DNA of 33,999 nucleotides from an uncultured Dechloromonas sp. (GCF_945957265.1 NZ_CAMFKO010000040.1:1-33999), one strand, 5' to 3'. Shown: positions 1 through 10,098, numbered from the stretch's first letter. A program made the numbers and translations. Notes: generated by a model not told the origin, from the sequence alone.

Positions 1-47
1 GAGATCAGCCTCGGTCTCGTGGGCTCGGAGATGTGTATAAGAGACAG
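1..47 (+). other. Illumina Nextera i7 adapter remnant (not genomic)
   Basis: Bases 1-5 (GAGAT) match the end of the Illumina P7 oligo. Bases 6-13 (CAGCCTCG) match, from memory, the Nextera N710 index. Bases 14-47 match the Nextera read-2 adapter and end in the 19-bp Tn5 mosaic end AGATGTGTATAAGAGACAG (29-47). The three parts lie in exact library order, so this is untrimmed sequencing adapter fused to genomic DNA that begins at 48. Frames read through it give the well-known artefact peptides MYKRQ (forward) and LLYTSPSPRD (reverse). Nothing biological should be inferred from these bases. Confidence 0.98.
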
Positions 48-710
48 CTCCCAGACCGGCGCACCGTTCTGCAAGGCGAGCGCGACCAACTTGCCGCCGG
101 GGTAGCCGACGAACAGGTAGCGATCGGCAAATACCGGCGACCCGGCGCTACGCACGGAGAGCGGCGGGGTTGCCCGCTGGTAGGCCCACTTGCGGCCACC
201 GTCGAGCGGGTCGAACAGGAACACCTGGTTGTCGCCGCTCTTCACAGCCACGCCCTCGTCGCCGACGACCGGGGCGGCAAGAATTTCGCTCGATGCCCTG
301 GCTTTCCAGACGGCCTTGCCGTCGTCGGCGGAAAAGGCCAGGATTTCGCCCTTCGGGGTGCCGACCACGACCAGCTTACCATTGGCGCCTACGCCCGCCG
401 ACAACTCCTGCCCGGCGTCGATCTTCCAGACGACCTTGCCGTCCTCGATCCGGCTGATCGTTCCCTTGGCGCTGGCGGCATACACCGCGCCCTCGACGAC
501 TGCCGGCGTAAAGACATAGTCCCCGGCCTTTCCGACATTGGCCGACCACGCCATGCGGACGTCCGCCGTCGTCTTGATCGGAGACAAGGCCGGCATCTTG
601 GGCGCCGAACTGGAAAACGGGTTGATCGCATCCAGACCGTCGGAAATGGTCGCACAGCCACCCAGCGACAGGCCGGCCGCGGCGAGCAGGAGAATCAGGC
701 GGCGCGACAT
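48..710 (-). CDS. bamB: Outer membrane assembly lipoprotein BamB, C-terminus cut by contig end
   Basis: BamB is the beta-propeller lipoprotein of the BAM complex, which inserts outer-membrane beta-barrel proteins. About 221 codons are visible. The protein starts MSRRLILLLAAAG and has a lipobox LGGC with Cys19 as the predicted lipidated residue, so it should be anchored to the periplasmic face of the outer membrane. After a linker come repeated PQQ-like propeller blades, with recurring G-x-(I/L/V)-x-A-(L/F)-x-x-x-(D/T)-G-K-x-(V/L)-W patterns around residues 75-200. Family members are usually about 380 residues, so roughly 40% is missing into the adapter junction at 47/48. The ATG shares one base with the yfgM stop (TGATG). 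The position after hisS-yfgM is the usual one in proteobacteria and supports the call. Confidence 0.9.
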
Positions 711-1348
711 CAGGCGGCCTCGCCCAGGCTGTCGAGTTTCTGCTGCAGCAGTTCGCGACCCGCCGATTGCTTGTCGGCCATCTTCTCCAATGCCGACTTG
801 TAGGCGGCGCGCGCCTCGGCCTTCTTGCCCTGAGCCGTGAGCACATCGCCCTTCAGCTCCAGGAAGCGCGTATCGAATGCCGCCGCATGGCTGGATTCCA
901 GCTGCTTCAAGGCTTCGTCGTAGGCCTGCTCGTCCAGCTGGACGACCGCCAGACGCAAACGGGCCAGGTCGCGGATTTCGTTCTTGCCGTTTTCGGCAAC
1001 CCAGGCGAGCTGGGTCTTGGCGGTTTTCAGGTCGCCGGCATCGAAGGATTGCTTGGCGGCGAGCATCGCGCCCAGCGAGGCATAGGTGGTGCGGCCGAAC
1101 TTCTCGGCCAGTTCGCCTGCCGCCGCCTTGACCTTCTGGGCATCGCCGACGCCGGCGGCTTGCTCGAGCACGCCATAGACCGCCGCCGCCTTGGCCGACT
1201 GCCCGCCCTGGTACCAGTTCCACCCCTGCCAGCCGACGACGGCCAGCGAAGCGGCCATGACCACCCCGGTGACGAGGTTGCCATACATCTTCCACCAGGT
1301 TTTCAGGGTGTCGATCTGTTCCTGTTCTTCGAGGTCGTAATGCGCCAT
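710..1348 (-). CDS. yfgM: YfgM-family TPR-like inner-membrane protein (SecYEG ancillary subunit)
   Basis: 212 residues, matching the usual length of the YfgM family. The N-terminus (MAHYDLEEQEQIDTLKTWW) is the typical short cytoplasmic segment. One membrane span follows (about residues 24-46), and the rest is a periplasmic, alanine-rich, TPR-like helical domain. In E. coli YfgM associates with SecYEG and the chaperone PpiD and helps hand secreted proteins to periplasmic chaperones; the same role here is inference from the family. It sits between hisS (5-nt gap) and bamB (1-nt overlap), the standard order. There is no sign of truncation. The ATG at 1348 is the only plausible start, because the conserved N-terminal motif begins there. 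Confidence 0.85.
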   Translation of the reverse strand: MAHYDLEEQEQIDTLKTWWKMYGNLVTGVVMAASLAVVGWQGWNWYQGGQSAKAAAVYGVLEQAAGVGDAQKVKAAAGELAEKFGRTTYASLGAMLAAKQSFDAGDLKTAKTQLAWVAENGKNEIRDLARLRLAVVQLDEQAYDEALKQLESSHAAAFDTRFLELKGDVLTAQGKKAEARAAYKSALEKMADKQSAGRELLQQKLDSLGEAA

Positions 1349-1353
1349 GCTGC

Positions 1354-2643
1354 TTATTCCTCTTCGTCCGAATCAATCAGTTGGCCGATGATGGCTTCGG
1401 CCAGCTCATCGACTTTCAGTTTACGTTGCTCCACGCCTTCTTCGCGCAGGGATTTCAGTTGCGCCTCGCCATTGACCGCCTCGTCGTCGCCAATGACGAC
1501 CGCGAAGGTGGCGCCGCTGGCGTCGGCCTTCTTCATCTGCGACTTGAAGGAACCGCCGCCGCAGTGCAGCAGCACGTTGATGCCCTGGTCGCGCAGGCCT
1601 TCGGCGACGCGGAAAGCCAGGCGCGCAGCTGCATCGCCCTGATGCACGAGATAGACATCCGGCGCCGGGGCAGCCGGTTCGCCGCCCGATTCCCGGATCA
1701 GCGCGATCAGGCGCTCGACGCCCATGGCGAAACCGCAGGCCGGGGTCGATTTGCCGCCCAGCTGTTCGACCAGGCCGTCGTAGCGCCCGCCGGCGCAGAC
1801 CGTGCCTTGGGCGCCGAGCTTGTCGGTGACCCATTCGAAAACGGTCAGGTTGTAGTAATCGAGGCCGCGCACCAGGCGCGGGTTGATCGTGAACGGCACG
1901 CCGGCGTCGCGCAGCACGCGCTGCACGCCCTCGAAGTGGGCGAGCGAGGCTTCGCCGAGATAGTCGATCAGCTTCGGCGCGGCAGCGCACATGTCCTGCA
2001 GCGCCGGGTTCTTGGTGTCGAGGATGCGCAGCGGGTTGGTGTACAGGCGACGCTTGGCATCCTCGTCGAGAATCTCGGCATGCTCCTCGAAATAGGCGAT
2101 CAACGCGGCGCGGTGCTGGGCGCGCTCCTCGGGCTGGCCGAGGCTGTTGATCTGCAGTTCGATGCCGTCGAGGCCGAGGTCGCCCCACAGGCGGGCGCCC
2201 ATCAGGATCATTTCGGCATCGATGTCCGGCCCGGCGAAGCCGATGGACTCCACGCCGACCTGGTGGAACTGGCGGTAGCGTCCCTTCTGCGGACGTTCGT
2301 GGCGGAACATCTGGCCGATGTAGTACAGCCGGCGTGGAATCTGGTTGGCCAGGCCGTGCTGGATGACGGCGCGCACGCAACCGGCCGTGCCTTCCGGGCG
2401 CAAGGTCAGCTGCTCGCCGTTCAGGCTGTCCTCGAAGGAATACATTTCCTTCTCGACGATGTCGGTCACTTCGCCGATGGCGCGCTTGAACAGCGGCGTC
2501 GGCTCGACGATGGGCATGCGGATCGGACGGTAGCCATAGCCCTTCAGCCAGGCGCGGATGGTGTCTTCGAACAGTTCCCAGAATTCGGCTTCGTCCGGCA
2601 GGATATCGTTCATCCCGCGCACGGACTGGAGAGTCTGACTCAT
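1354..2643 (-). CDS. hisS: Histidine-tRNA ligase
   Basis: Class II aminoacyl-tRNA synthetase that charges tRNA-His with histidine using ATP in the cytosol. 429 residues, the normal length. Visible family marks are the N-terminal VRGMNDILP, motif 2 ([16 protein letters not shown]), the histidine-specific signature [23 protein letters not shown], and motif 3 ([10 protein letters not shown]). These are followed by the C-terminal anticodon-binding alpha/beta domain (about residues 330-420). The frame is open far upstream, but the ATG at 2643 gives the canonical start [14 protein letters not shown] and overlaps the ispG stop by 4 nt (ATGA), implying translational coupling. It is part of the housekeeping operon running from ndk to bamB. 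Confidence 0.97.
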   Translation of the reverse strand: MSQTLQSVRGMNDILPDEAEFWELFEDTIRAWLKGYGYRPIRMPIVEPTPLFKRAIGEVTDIVEKEMYSFEDSLNGEQLTLRPEGTAGCVRAVIQHGLANQIPRRLYYIGQMFRHERPQKGRYRQFHQVGVESIGFAGPDIDAEMILMGARLWGDLGLDGIELQINSLGQPEERAQHRAALIAYFEEHAEILDEDAKRRLYTNPLRILDTKNPALQDMCAAAPKLIDYLGEASLAHFEGVQRVLRDAGVPFTINPRLVRGLDYYNLTVFEWVTDKLGAQGTVCAGGRYDGLVEQLGGKSTPACGFAMGVERLIALIRESGGEPAAPAPDVYLVHQGDAAARLAFRVAEGLRDQGINVLLHCGGGSFKSQMKKADASGATFAVVIGDDEAVNGEAQLKSLREEGVEQRKLKVDELAEAIIGQLIDSDEEE

Positions 2644-3869
2644 GCTTGCAGTTTCTTCTTGTAGGTGCGCTGGACGTAGCGCTCGATGATGTCCTTGAAT
2701 TCGGCGGCGATGTTGTCGCCCTTCAGCGTGACGGTCTTCTGGCCGTCCTCGTAAACAGGGGCCGACGGGGCTTCGCCGGTGCCCGGCAGCGAGATGCCGA
2801 TGTTGGCGTGCTTCGATTCGCCCGGGCCGTTGACGATGCAGCCCATGACGGCCAGCGTCATGTTCTCGGCACCGTCGTAGTGCAGCTTCCACTCCGGCAT
2901 CTTGGCGCGGACGAAATCCTGCACCTCGCCGGCCAGTTCCTGGAAGAAGGTCGAGGTCGTCCGGCCGCAACCGGGACAGGCCGCGACCATCGGCGTGAAG
3001 GCGCGCAGGCCCATGGTCTGCAGGATTTCCTGGGCGACGATGACTTCCTGCGAACGCGAGCCGCCCGGTTCCGGCGTCAGCGACACGCGGATGGTGTCGC
3101 CGATGCCTTCCTGCAGCAGCACGGACAGCGCGGCCGTCGACGCGACGATGCCCTTGGAGCCCATGCCGGCCTCGGTCAGGCCGAGGTGCAGCGCGTAGTC
3201 GGCGCGCTTCGCCAGTTCGCGATAGATGGCGATCAGGTCCTGCACGCTGGAAACCTTGCACGACAGGATGATCTTTTCGCCGGCCAGGCCGACTTCCTCG
3301 GCCTTGGCCGCCGATTCGAGCGCCGAGGTGACCATCGCGTGGCGCATCATTTCGGTGGCGTCGAGCGGTTCGCTGCGCTTGCTGTTCTCGTCCATGATGC
3401 GGGCCAGCAATTCCTGGTCGAGGCTACCCCAGTTCACGCCGATGCGCACCGGCTTGTCGTACTTGCAGGCCAGCTCGACCATCTGGGCGAACTGCTCGTC
3501 CTTCTTCTTGCCGAAGCCGACGTTGCCGGGGTTGATCCGGTACTTGGCCAGCGCCTCGGCGCAGGCCGGATGCTCGGTGAGCAGGCGATGGCCGTTGTAG
3601 TGGAAGTCGCCGATCAGCGGCACGTTGCAGTTCATCTTGTCGAGATGATCGCGGATCTTCGGCACGGCGGCGGCCGCTTCCAGCGTATTGACCGTGATGC
3701 GCACCAGCTCCGAGCCGGCGCGCGCCAGTTCGGCGCACTGGATGGCGGTGGCCAGGTAATCGGCGGTATCGGTATTGGTCATCGACTGGACGACGACCGG
3801 CGAAGAGCCGCCGATGCCGACGTGCGCAATACGGGTGGCCCGGGTCAGGCGCTTGCTAACGGCACTCAC
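2640..3869 (-). CDS. ispG: 4-hydroxy-3-methylbut-2-enyl diphosphate synthase (IspG/GcpE)
   Basis: Iron-sulfur enzyme of the MEP isoprenoid pathway that converts methylerythritol cyclodiphosphate to HMBPP. 409 residues. The N-terminal TIM-barrel half carries the conserved [13 protein letters not shown], and the C-terminal half carries the 4Fe-4S ligands in CPGCGR and CIVNGPGE (three cysteines plus the partner glutamate). The start is GTG at 3869. It is preceded by a GGAG Shine-Dalgarno six bases upstream and lies three bases after the rodZ stop. It overlaps hisS by 4 nt. The absence of an inserted middle domain fits the standard bacterial two-domain form. No irregularities seen. Confidence 0.97.
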   Translation of the reverse strand: MSAVSKRLTRATRIAHVGIGGSSPVVVQSMTNTDTADYLATAIQCAELARAGSELVRITVNTLEAAAAVPKIRDHLDKMNCNVPLIGDFHYNGHRLLTEHPACAEALAKYRINPGNVGFGKKKDEQFAQMVELACKYDKPVRIGVNWGSLDQELLARIMDENSKRSEPLDATEMMRHAMVTSALESAAKAEEVGLAGEKIILSCKVSSVQDLIAIYRELAKRADYALHLGLTEAGMGSKGIVASTAALSVLLQEGIGDTIRVSLTPEPGGSRSQEVIVAQEILQTMGLRAFTPMVAACPGCGRTTSTFFQELAGEVQDFVRAKMPEWKLHYDGAENMTLAVMGCIVNGPGESKHANIGISLPGTGEAPSAPVYEDGQKTVTLKGDNIAAEFKDIIERYVQRTYKKKLQA

Positions 3870-3872
3870 GGA

Positions 3873-4811
3873 TTACTCCAGAACCAGGCGGGCGACATCG
3901 CCCTTGGTGTGCGGCGCCAGGTCGACCGGCTGACCGCGCCAGAACAGGCGAACCCCCGGCGCATAGCCGACGGTCAGCGACAACGGGCCCTGGCCGGAAA
4001 CGGCCTGCTCGGCACCCGCGCTCAGGCGCTGCGAGAAGACGACCTTGTTGTCGCGATCGCGCACTTCGATCCAGGATTCCTTGTCGAAAAGGAAACGCAG
4101 CTGCGGTGCCACGGCGGCCGCGGCAGGTGCCGGTGCCGCCTCCTGGCCTGCTCCGCCCTGGGCCGCAGGGGCCGTCGGCGTTTCGGCAGGCGCCAGGACT
4201 TGCGGATACATGACCTGCTGCTGCGTCGCCCCCGGCGGGAATACCGGTTCGTTCGCGGCAGCCGGCTGCGACGAGGTCGCGGCCGGCGCTGCGACCTGTT
4301 CCGCAGCCTCCTTGCGGGCGAAGGAGTCGAGCAGGGATTGCACCGTCGAGCGCAAGGCCGAGAGGTCGGCCGGCATCAAGGTATAGGCCAGAGCAGCCAG
4401 AACGACCAGGCCAACGCCGAGCAGCACGAACTGCCGGTCGCGACGGGAGACGCCCGAGCCGCCGGAGTCCGGCATCGGTGCCGGGCCGGTATCCTGCATG
4501 CCGAGATTGCTGACCGGTTTTTCCAGCGTCCGGTCGAGCTGCGCCATCATCGGTGCCGGGTCGAGCTGCATCAGTCGCGCATAGTTGCGCACGAAGCCCC
4601 TGATGAAGGTATGCCCCGGAAGCCCGTTCCAGTCGCCGCTTTCAAGCGCCTCGACCTGGCGCGGCCCCAGCTTGAGCGTCTGCGAGATATCGCCGATCTG
4701 CAGACCGCGCGCTTCGCGAGCCAGACGCAACTGTTCTCCAACCGGCGTTTCCGTCACGACGACGGGTGCTGCATCGTTCATCGATTCCTGACCACTGACC
4801 TGCTCGTTCAT
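3873..4811 (-). CDS. rodZ: Cytoskeletal protein RodZ
   Basis: RodZ links MreB filaments to the cell-wall elongation machinery. The 312-residue product has the expected architecture. A cytoplasmic helix-turn-helix (HTH_25) spans about residues 23-90 (VGEQLRLAREARGLQIGDIS through FIRGFVRNYARLMQLDP). A single membrane span follows near residues 138-158. Then comes a long Ala/Pro/Gln-rich periplasmic linker, and a C-terminal DUF4115 beta domain from about residue 228 (LRFLFDKESWIEVRD). An alternative ATG ten codons in (at 4781) has its own AGGA site at good spacing, so the exact start is uncertain. The upstream ATG overlaps the pilW stop by 4 nt and is preferred. Membership of the operon with pilW and ispG is typical. 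Confidence 0.93.
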   Translation of the reverse strand: MNEQVSGQESMNDAAPVVVTETPVGEQLRLAREARGLQIGDISQTLKLGPRQVEALESGDWNGLPGHTFIRGFVRNYARLMQLDPAPMMAQLDRTLEKPVSNLGMQDTGPAPMPDSGGSGVSRRDRQFVLLGVGLVVLAALAYTLMPADLSALRSTVQSLLDSFARKEAAEQVAAPAATSSQPAAANEPVFPPGATQQQVMYPQVLAPAETPTAPAAQGGAGQEAAPAPAAAAVAPQLRFLFDKESWIEVRDRDNKVVFSQRLSAGAEQAVSGQGPLSLTVGYAPGVRLFWRGQPVDLAPHTKGDVARLVLE

Positions 4812-5604
4812 TCAAAATTACCCTTCAGGAACTCCTGATACTCCGCCGAAGACGGATAGCGACTGCGGAGCTGCGAAGCGAAACTGCCTTCCGCCACGCG
4901 GTTGCCCAGCTTGCGCTCGATGCGCAGCCCCAGCCAGAGCGCCTCGGCGCTCGGCGGCTCCATCATCTTCAAGGCGTCGTTCAAATAGATGCGCGACTCT
5001 TCGAGAATGCCGCGACGATAAAACACCCGGGACAACTCGTATCGCGCCTGCATCGCACCGTCGCGGGACATCTGCAGGGCCTTGAGCAGGTAGTTTTGCG
5101 CCCCGTCGAGGTCGCCAGCCTTCAGGGCGCAGGAACCCGCGTTGGTGTAGGCGCGATCCGGCGTTTCATACAGCGGGCTCTTCAGCGCGTTCAGGAAGTA
5201 GGCGATGGACTGGCGCTCCTTTCCGGTTTCGCAGAGATACCAGCCATAGTTGTTGTTCACTTCCGGATCGTTCGGCGCCATGTCGAGCGCCCGCCGGAAA
5301 TCGCTTTCGGCCTTGTCGTTTTCCTTCAGCGCCGTGCGCACCAGCCCGCGGATGCTGTAAGCCTGGTAATAGCTCGAATCGGCATTCAGCGCGATCTGCA
5401 GCTCATCGAGGGCGACCGCGTAGCTGCCGGCCTGGAAGTACATGGCGGCAAGCTCGGTATGTATCCTGGCGCGATTGCGCGGATCGGTATTCTTCTGCTC
5501 CTGGCCCCCCGGGTTGTTGAACTGGTATTGCTGGGCATGCACCGGAAGGACGCCGAGGATGGCCAGCCCGAGGCCGAGCACCCAGGGTTTCAGGGATTGA
5601 ATAA

Positions 5605-5608
<4 letters not shown>
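4808..5608 (-). CDS. pilW: Type IV pilus biogenesis/stability protein PilW (PilF-like TPR)
   Basis: TPR protein of the type IV pilus system. Relatives (PilF of Pseudomonas, PilW of Neisseria) help the secretin PilQ reach or assemble in the outer membrane and stabilise pili. 266 residues. An N-terminal export signal (hydrophobic stretch ending near VHA, residue 25) is followed by about five to six TPR repeats, with the [19 protein letters not shown] block near the middle typical of the family. Well-studied members are lipoproteins, but no cysteine is present in the signal region here, so a signal peptidase I substrate is predicted instead. The start is GTG at 5608, overlapping the rlmN stop by 4 nt. 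No other pilus genes are in the window. Confidence 0.9.
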
Positions 5609-6699
<1,091 letters not shown>

Positions 6700-6721
6700 C
6701 GGATACAACTTCAGCCTGGAA

Positions 6722-7150
6722 TTAACGGCCGGAATAGGTGTTCATGCCCGGGAAGAAGAAGGCAACTTCCACGGCAGCGGTTTCCGGAGCGTCGGAACCA
6801 TGGACGGCGTTGGCGTCGATGGATTCGGCGAAGTCGGCGCGGATGGTGCCCTTGTCAGCCTTCTTCGGATCGGTGGCGCCCATCAGTTCGCGGTTCTTGG
6901 CGATGGCGTTCTCGCCTTCCAGGGCCTGGATCATGACCGGGCCGGAGGTCATGAAGGAGACCAGGTCCTTGAAGAAGGGACGCTCTTTGTGCACGGCGTA
7001 GAACTGGCCGGCTTCCTGCTCGGACAGCCAGGTCATGCGGGCGGCGATGACCTTCAGGCCGGCGCCTTCGAAACGGGAATAGATCTGGCCGATGACGTTC
7101 TTCTTGACGGCGTCCGGCTTGATGATGGAAAGGGTGCGTTCGATAGCCAT
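6722..7150 (-). CDS. ndk: Nucleoside diphosphate kinase
   Basis: Transfers the terminal phosphate of ATP to other NDPs through a phosphohistidine. 142 residues, the normal length. The catalytic motif NAVHGSD places the active-site His at residue 117, and the N-terminal [12 protein letters not shown] with nucleotide-contacting Lys11 is intact. The ATG has a GGAG Shine-Dalgarno eight bases upstream. It is the first gene of the minus-strand housekeeping operon (rlmN follows after 22 nt), with an extended -10 promoter just upstream. Confidence 0.97.
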   Translation of the reverse strand: MAIERTLSIIKPDAVKKNVIGQIYSRFEGAGLKVIAARMTWLSEQEAGQFYAVHKERPFFKDLVSFMTSGPVMIQALEGENAIAKNRELMGATDPKKADKGTIRADFAESIDANAVHGSDAPETAAVEVAFFFPGMNTYSGR

Positions 7151-7190
7151 GGGTTTGCTCCGAGAAAGCTAGTCAGTTGAAAAACGGATC

Positions 7191-7199
7191 ATTTTAGCA
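7191..7199 (-). promoter_or_regulatory. Extended -10 promoter candidate for ndk operon
   Basis: The minus strand reads TGCTAAAAT, an extended -10 (TGn plus TAAAAT). There is no good -35 at the usual distance, which extended -10 promoters tolerate. Transcription would start near 7184 and give a leader of about 34 nt ahead of the ndk ATG. It sits in the 72-nt gap after the next upstream gene. Seen in sequence only; activity is inference. Confidence 0.5.
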
Positions 7200-7222
7200 G
7201 ACTCGGCGCCCAAGCGCCCGCC

Positions 7223-7909
7223 TCACCGCCCAGCCTGCTTTTCGACCGCCGCCGCGGTCAACGGTTCGCGCAACCAGGCAAAATTGCGGGGGGCGACATA
7301 CTGCAGCAGTTCCTTGCCATCGGCATCGACGATGACGTCCAGCCCCTTGTCGGGATAGAGCAGGTGCACCCGCTTGTCCGACACGGCCAGGCGCTCGCCG
7401 GGCTGACCGAAGCGCTGGACGACCGTGGCCTCGTCGAGATTGACCGTGGGAATGACGCTGATGGCCCTGATCGGCATGGCATCGACGGCGAGCAGATCGT
7501 CCGGATGCAGGGTGATCTTGCGGGTCGTGCTTTCCATGTGCTTGGCCTTCAATGCCCGCTCGCGCAAGGCAATGACGGCCTGCTCCGTCGCCTCCAGGGT
7601 GATGATCGCGCGAGCCAGCACGAAACCGAGCGAAACCTGGGCATAGTAAGCCTCCAGCGCTCCCGCCTCGTTCGGCTCGGCAATGATGGCCACGTCGAGC
7701 TCGCTCCCCAGTTTTTGCCTGACCTCGCCCAGGGTGCTGACGCCGGGACGAAGACCGAATACCGTACTCCCGCCCTGACCGTCGAGCTGTATCTGCCAGG
7801 GCAGATTGCTGTTCGGGTCCACGCCCTCCTGCTTGGCCACGCCGGGGATCAGGAAAGGGATGACCAGGGCGGCAAGGACGAGGGCGATCAGCGACAGGGC
7901 GAATTTCAT
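7223..7909 (-). CDS. Conserved envelope protein of unknown function, possible BamE-like repeats
   Basis: 228 residues; I do not recognise a named family. An N-terminal hydrophobic segment (about residues 4-22, ending IPFLIPG) suggests a signal anchor or uncleaved export signal, so the rest is probably periplasmic. Two stretches resemble each other and the SmpA/BamE-type pattern (short helix, then turn with a conserved Gly-x-Pro or leucine-glycine). These are VFGLRPGVSTLGEVRQKLG near residues 50-68 and ATVVQRFGQPGERL near residues 162-175. The second is followed by LYPDKGLDVIVD and a YVAP motif. The middle (about 85-135) is helical. It lies between the dctPQM terminator and ndk on the same strand, with no obvious functional link to either. 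The start at 7909 is the only good ATG before the hydrophobic segment; no clear Shine-Dalgarno is visible. Confidence 0.75.
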   Translation of the reverse strand: MKFALSLIALVLAALVIPFLIPGVAKQEGVDPNSNLPWQIQLDGQGGSTVFGLRPGVSTLGEVRQKLGSELDVAIIAEPNEAGALEAYYAQVSLGFVLARAIITLEATEQAVIALRERALKAKHMESTTRKITLHPDDLLAVDAMPIRAISVIPTVNLDEATVVQRFGQPGERLAVSDKRVHLLYPDKGLDVIVDADGKELLQYVAPRNFAWLREPLTAAAVEKQAGR

Positions 7910-7962
7910 GGAAGGGCACGCTCAGGGAGGGTCGCCGATTGTGCCACAGTCCCACCCAGCAA

Positions 7963-7988
7963 AAAGCCCCGGACGAATCCGGGGCTTT
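7963..7988 (-). terminator. Rho-independent terminator after dctM
   Basis: Perfect 11-bp stem (7963-7973 with 7978-7988) and a 4-nt loop. Read on the minus strand it ends in a run of five T (7961-7965). It lies 25 nt downstream of the dctM stop, at the end of the dctPQM operon. Confidence 0.9.
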
Positions 7989-8012
7989 GGCAAGGGCTCG
8001 AAGCGCGCAGGC

Positions 8013-9296
8013 TTAGAGCATGCCCAGCTGCCGCGGCAGCCACAACGACAGGCCCGGCCAGTAGGTAACCACCACCAGGAAACCCAGCATCGAGAGCAGC
8101 CACGGCCAGACGGCGACGGTGAGTTCCGTGATGCCCATCTTGGTGATGCCGGACGCCACGTACAGGTTGAGACCGACCGGCGGGTGGCACATGCCGACCT
8201 CCATGTTCACCACCATCAGGATGCCGAAGTGCACCGGATGGATGCCCAGCGCAACCGCCACCGGGAACAGGATGGGGGCGAAGATCAGCACGATCGACGA
8301 CGGCTCCATGAAGTTGCCGGCCAGCAGCAGGATGACGTTGACCGCGAGCAGGAAGGTGATCACCCCCAGGCCGTTGCCCAGCATCCAGTCGGCCAGCGCC
8401 TGCGGGATGTTCTCGTTGGTCATGATGAACGAGAACAGCACGGCGTTGGTGATGATGTAGAGCAGCATCGCCGACATGTTGGCCGAGTTCAGCAGCACCT
8501 TCGGCACATCCTTGAGGCTCATGTCGCGGTAGATGAACACCGCGCAGATGAAGGCATAGACCGCGGACATCGCAGCCGCTTCGGTCGGCGTGAAGATACC
8601 CGAGTAGATGCCGCCCATCACCACCACGATCAGCAGCAGGCCCCAGACCGAGGCGCGGAAGGACTTCCAGCGCTCGCCCCAGGTCGCCTTCGGCTGGCGC
8701 GGGTAGTTGAACTTGCGGGCGCGGTACCAGGTGACGCCGCCGAGCACGCCGGCCAGCGCCAATCCGGGGATGACGCCGGCCATGAACAGGGCGCCGACCG
8801 AGGTATTGGTCGCCACCGAGTACATGACCATGACGATGGACGGCGGGATCAGGATACCCAGCGCACCCGACGTGGCGATGACGCCGGCGCCGAACTTGTT
8901 CGGGAATCCGGCCTTGACCATGGCGGGCAGCAGGATGGAACCGATGGCGACGACGGTGGCCGGGCTGGAACCCGACACCGCGGCGAACAGCGCGCAAGCC
9001 AGCACGCCGGCCAGGCCGAGGCCGCCATACCAGTGACCGACCATCGACGTGGCGAAGTTGATCATCCGTTTCGCCACCCCGCCGTGGGTCAGGAAATTAC
9101 CGGCCAGGATGAAGAACGGAATGGCCATGATCTCGAACTTCTCGATCCCCGTGAACAGCTTGAGGGCCACCGATTCGAGCGGCACTTGGGTCATGGTGAA
9201 CAGGAAGGTCAACACGGTCAGGCCGAGCGAAATCGAGATCGGCATGCCGGTCAGCATGAGAATGGCCAGCAGACCGAAAATTACCAGGGCGTTCAT
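8013..9296 (-). CDS. dctM: TRAP transporter large permease DctM
   Basis: Large membrane subunit of a tripartite ATP-independent periplasmic transporter, the ion-coupled channel part that works with DctQ and the binding protein DctP. 427 residues with about 11-12 hydrophobic segments. Family motifs are seen: PFFILAGNFLTHGGVAKRM, GSSPATVVAIGSILLPAM, IPPSIVMVMYSVATNTSVG, FTPTEAAAMSAVYAF, and near the end HPVHFGILMVVNMEVGMCHP followed by PVGLNLYV. The ATG overlaps the dctQ stop by 4 nt, and a strong terminator follows. The substrate is inferred to be C4-dicarboxylates (succinate, fumarate, malate) from the neighbours dctA and dctSR. Confidence 0.95.
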   Translation of the reverse strand: MNALVIFGLLAILMLTGMPISISLGLTVLTFLFTMTQVPLESVALKLFTGIEKFEIMAIPFFILAGNFLTHGGVAKRMINFATSMVGHWYGGLGLAGVLACALFAAVSGSSPATVVAIGSILLPAMVKAGFPNKFGAGVIATSGALGILIPPSIVMVMYSVATNTSVGALFMAGVIPGLALAGVLGGVTWYRARKFNYPRQPKATWGERWKSFRASVWGLLLIVVVMGGIYSGIFTPTEAAAMSAVYAFICAVFIYRDMSLKDVPKVLLNSANMSAMLLYIITNAVLFSFIMTNENIPQALADWMLGNGLGVITFLLAVNVILLLAGNFMEPSSIVLIFAPILFPVAVALGIHPVHFGILMVVNMEVGMCHPPVGLNLYVASGITKMGITELTVAVWPWLLSMLGFLVVVTYWPGLSLWLPRQLGML

Positions 9297-10075
9297 TGCT
9301 GATCTCCTTGCTTGTCGGATGCCTGACGGCGCTCGGCGCCGCCACGACGCTCATCGGCGGCAGGACGGGTATCGACGCGACGCTCGCCCCCCGCGCGGCG
9401 TTCGCCGACCATGGTGTGCTTCATGTCCTTCATGTGCAGGTTGTCATCCATGCCGTAGGGGTCGAAGTCGACCGGCGGCACCTCATCCTCGAGGCCATCG
9501 ACATGACCGTGATCGTGATGCGGCAGTTCGCCCGTTTTCAGGAAGCTCCACGCCACCTGCAGGAAACGGAAGCACATCAGCGAAGAACCCAGCGGAATGG
9601 CGCTGTAGACGATCCAGGTCGGCCATTCGAGGTCGGGCGTCGTCGGTCCTTCGTAGATATCCTCAGCCTGGATGCCGAAGGTATTGAAAAATGCGTAGTG
9701 CGCCCCGTTTTCCCAGACGAAATGCGCGCCCAGCGTGGCGACGATGCCGGTGAACAGCGCGCCGGCGAGCAGGCCGAACAGGATGAACTTGCGGCGCATG
9801 CCGTCATCCAGGCGGTTGATCAGGACGTCGACGCCGACGTGGATGCCCGTGCGCACGCCATAGGCAGCGCCGAATTTTGCCATCCAGACGAACATGATGA
9901 TGCAGAGCTCCTGTGCCCAGCTGAAATTCAAGGTCAGCAGCCAGTCCTGCAGGCCGGGAATATCGACCCCGGCCAAATAGCGGTGCGCCACCGAAATGAA
10001 GATGATCAGCGTGGCCGCGCCCATCAGGAACGTGACCAGCAGCTCTTCGAGGTGATTGAGCGCCTTGTTTAACAT
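9293..10075 (-). CDS. dctQ: TRAP transporter small permease DctQ with long charged C-terminal tail
   Basis: Small membrane subunit of the TRAP transporter. 260 residues, against roughly 160-220 for most members. Four hydrophobic segments are seen (about residues 14-31, 50-70, 93-115 and 150-172), with conserved WAQELCIIMFVWMAKFGAA and GVRTGIHVGVDVL. From about residue 182 a soluble tail follows. It is first His/Asp-rich (HHDHGHVDG), then Met/His-rich, then four E-R-R triplets in a Gly/Ala context (GERRAGGERR ... DERRGGAERR). The tail function is unknown. It is downstream of dctP across a stem-loop and overlaps dctM by 4 nt. Confidence 0.93.
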   Translation of the reverse strand: MLNKALNHLEELLVTFLMGAATLIIFISVAHRYLAGVDIPGLQDWLLTLNFSWAQELCIIMFVWMAKFGAAYGVRTGIHVGVDVLINRLDDGMRRKFILFGLLAGALFTGIVATLGAHFVWENGAHYAFFNTFGIQAEDIYEGPTTPDLEWPTWIVYSAIPLGSSLMCFRFLQVAWSFLKTGELPHHDHGHVDGLEDEVPPVDFDPYGMDDNLHMKDMKHTMVGERRAGGERRVDTRPAADERRGGAERRQASDKQGDQQ

Positions 10076-10098
10076 GGTGTATTACCCCCGTTTGTAAA

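Noticed and set aside
33..803. Open plus-strand frame starting MYKRQ over the left end
   Set aside because: It begins inside the sequencing adapter and is antisense to bamB and yfgM. Its start is a known contamination signature.
2646..4838. 730-codon open frame on the plus strand
   Set aside because: Antisense to ispG and rodZ, which have clear family motifs. Long antisense frames are expected in GC-rich DNA, and its product is Arg/Asp/His-rich with no recognisable domain.
7941..7946. TGGCAC on the minus strand as half of a sigma-54 promoter
   Set aside because: The -12 GC element is not at the required distance, and DctR is a FixJ-type regulator, not an NtrC type.
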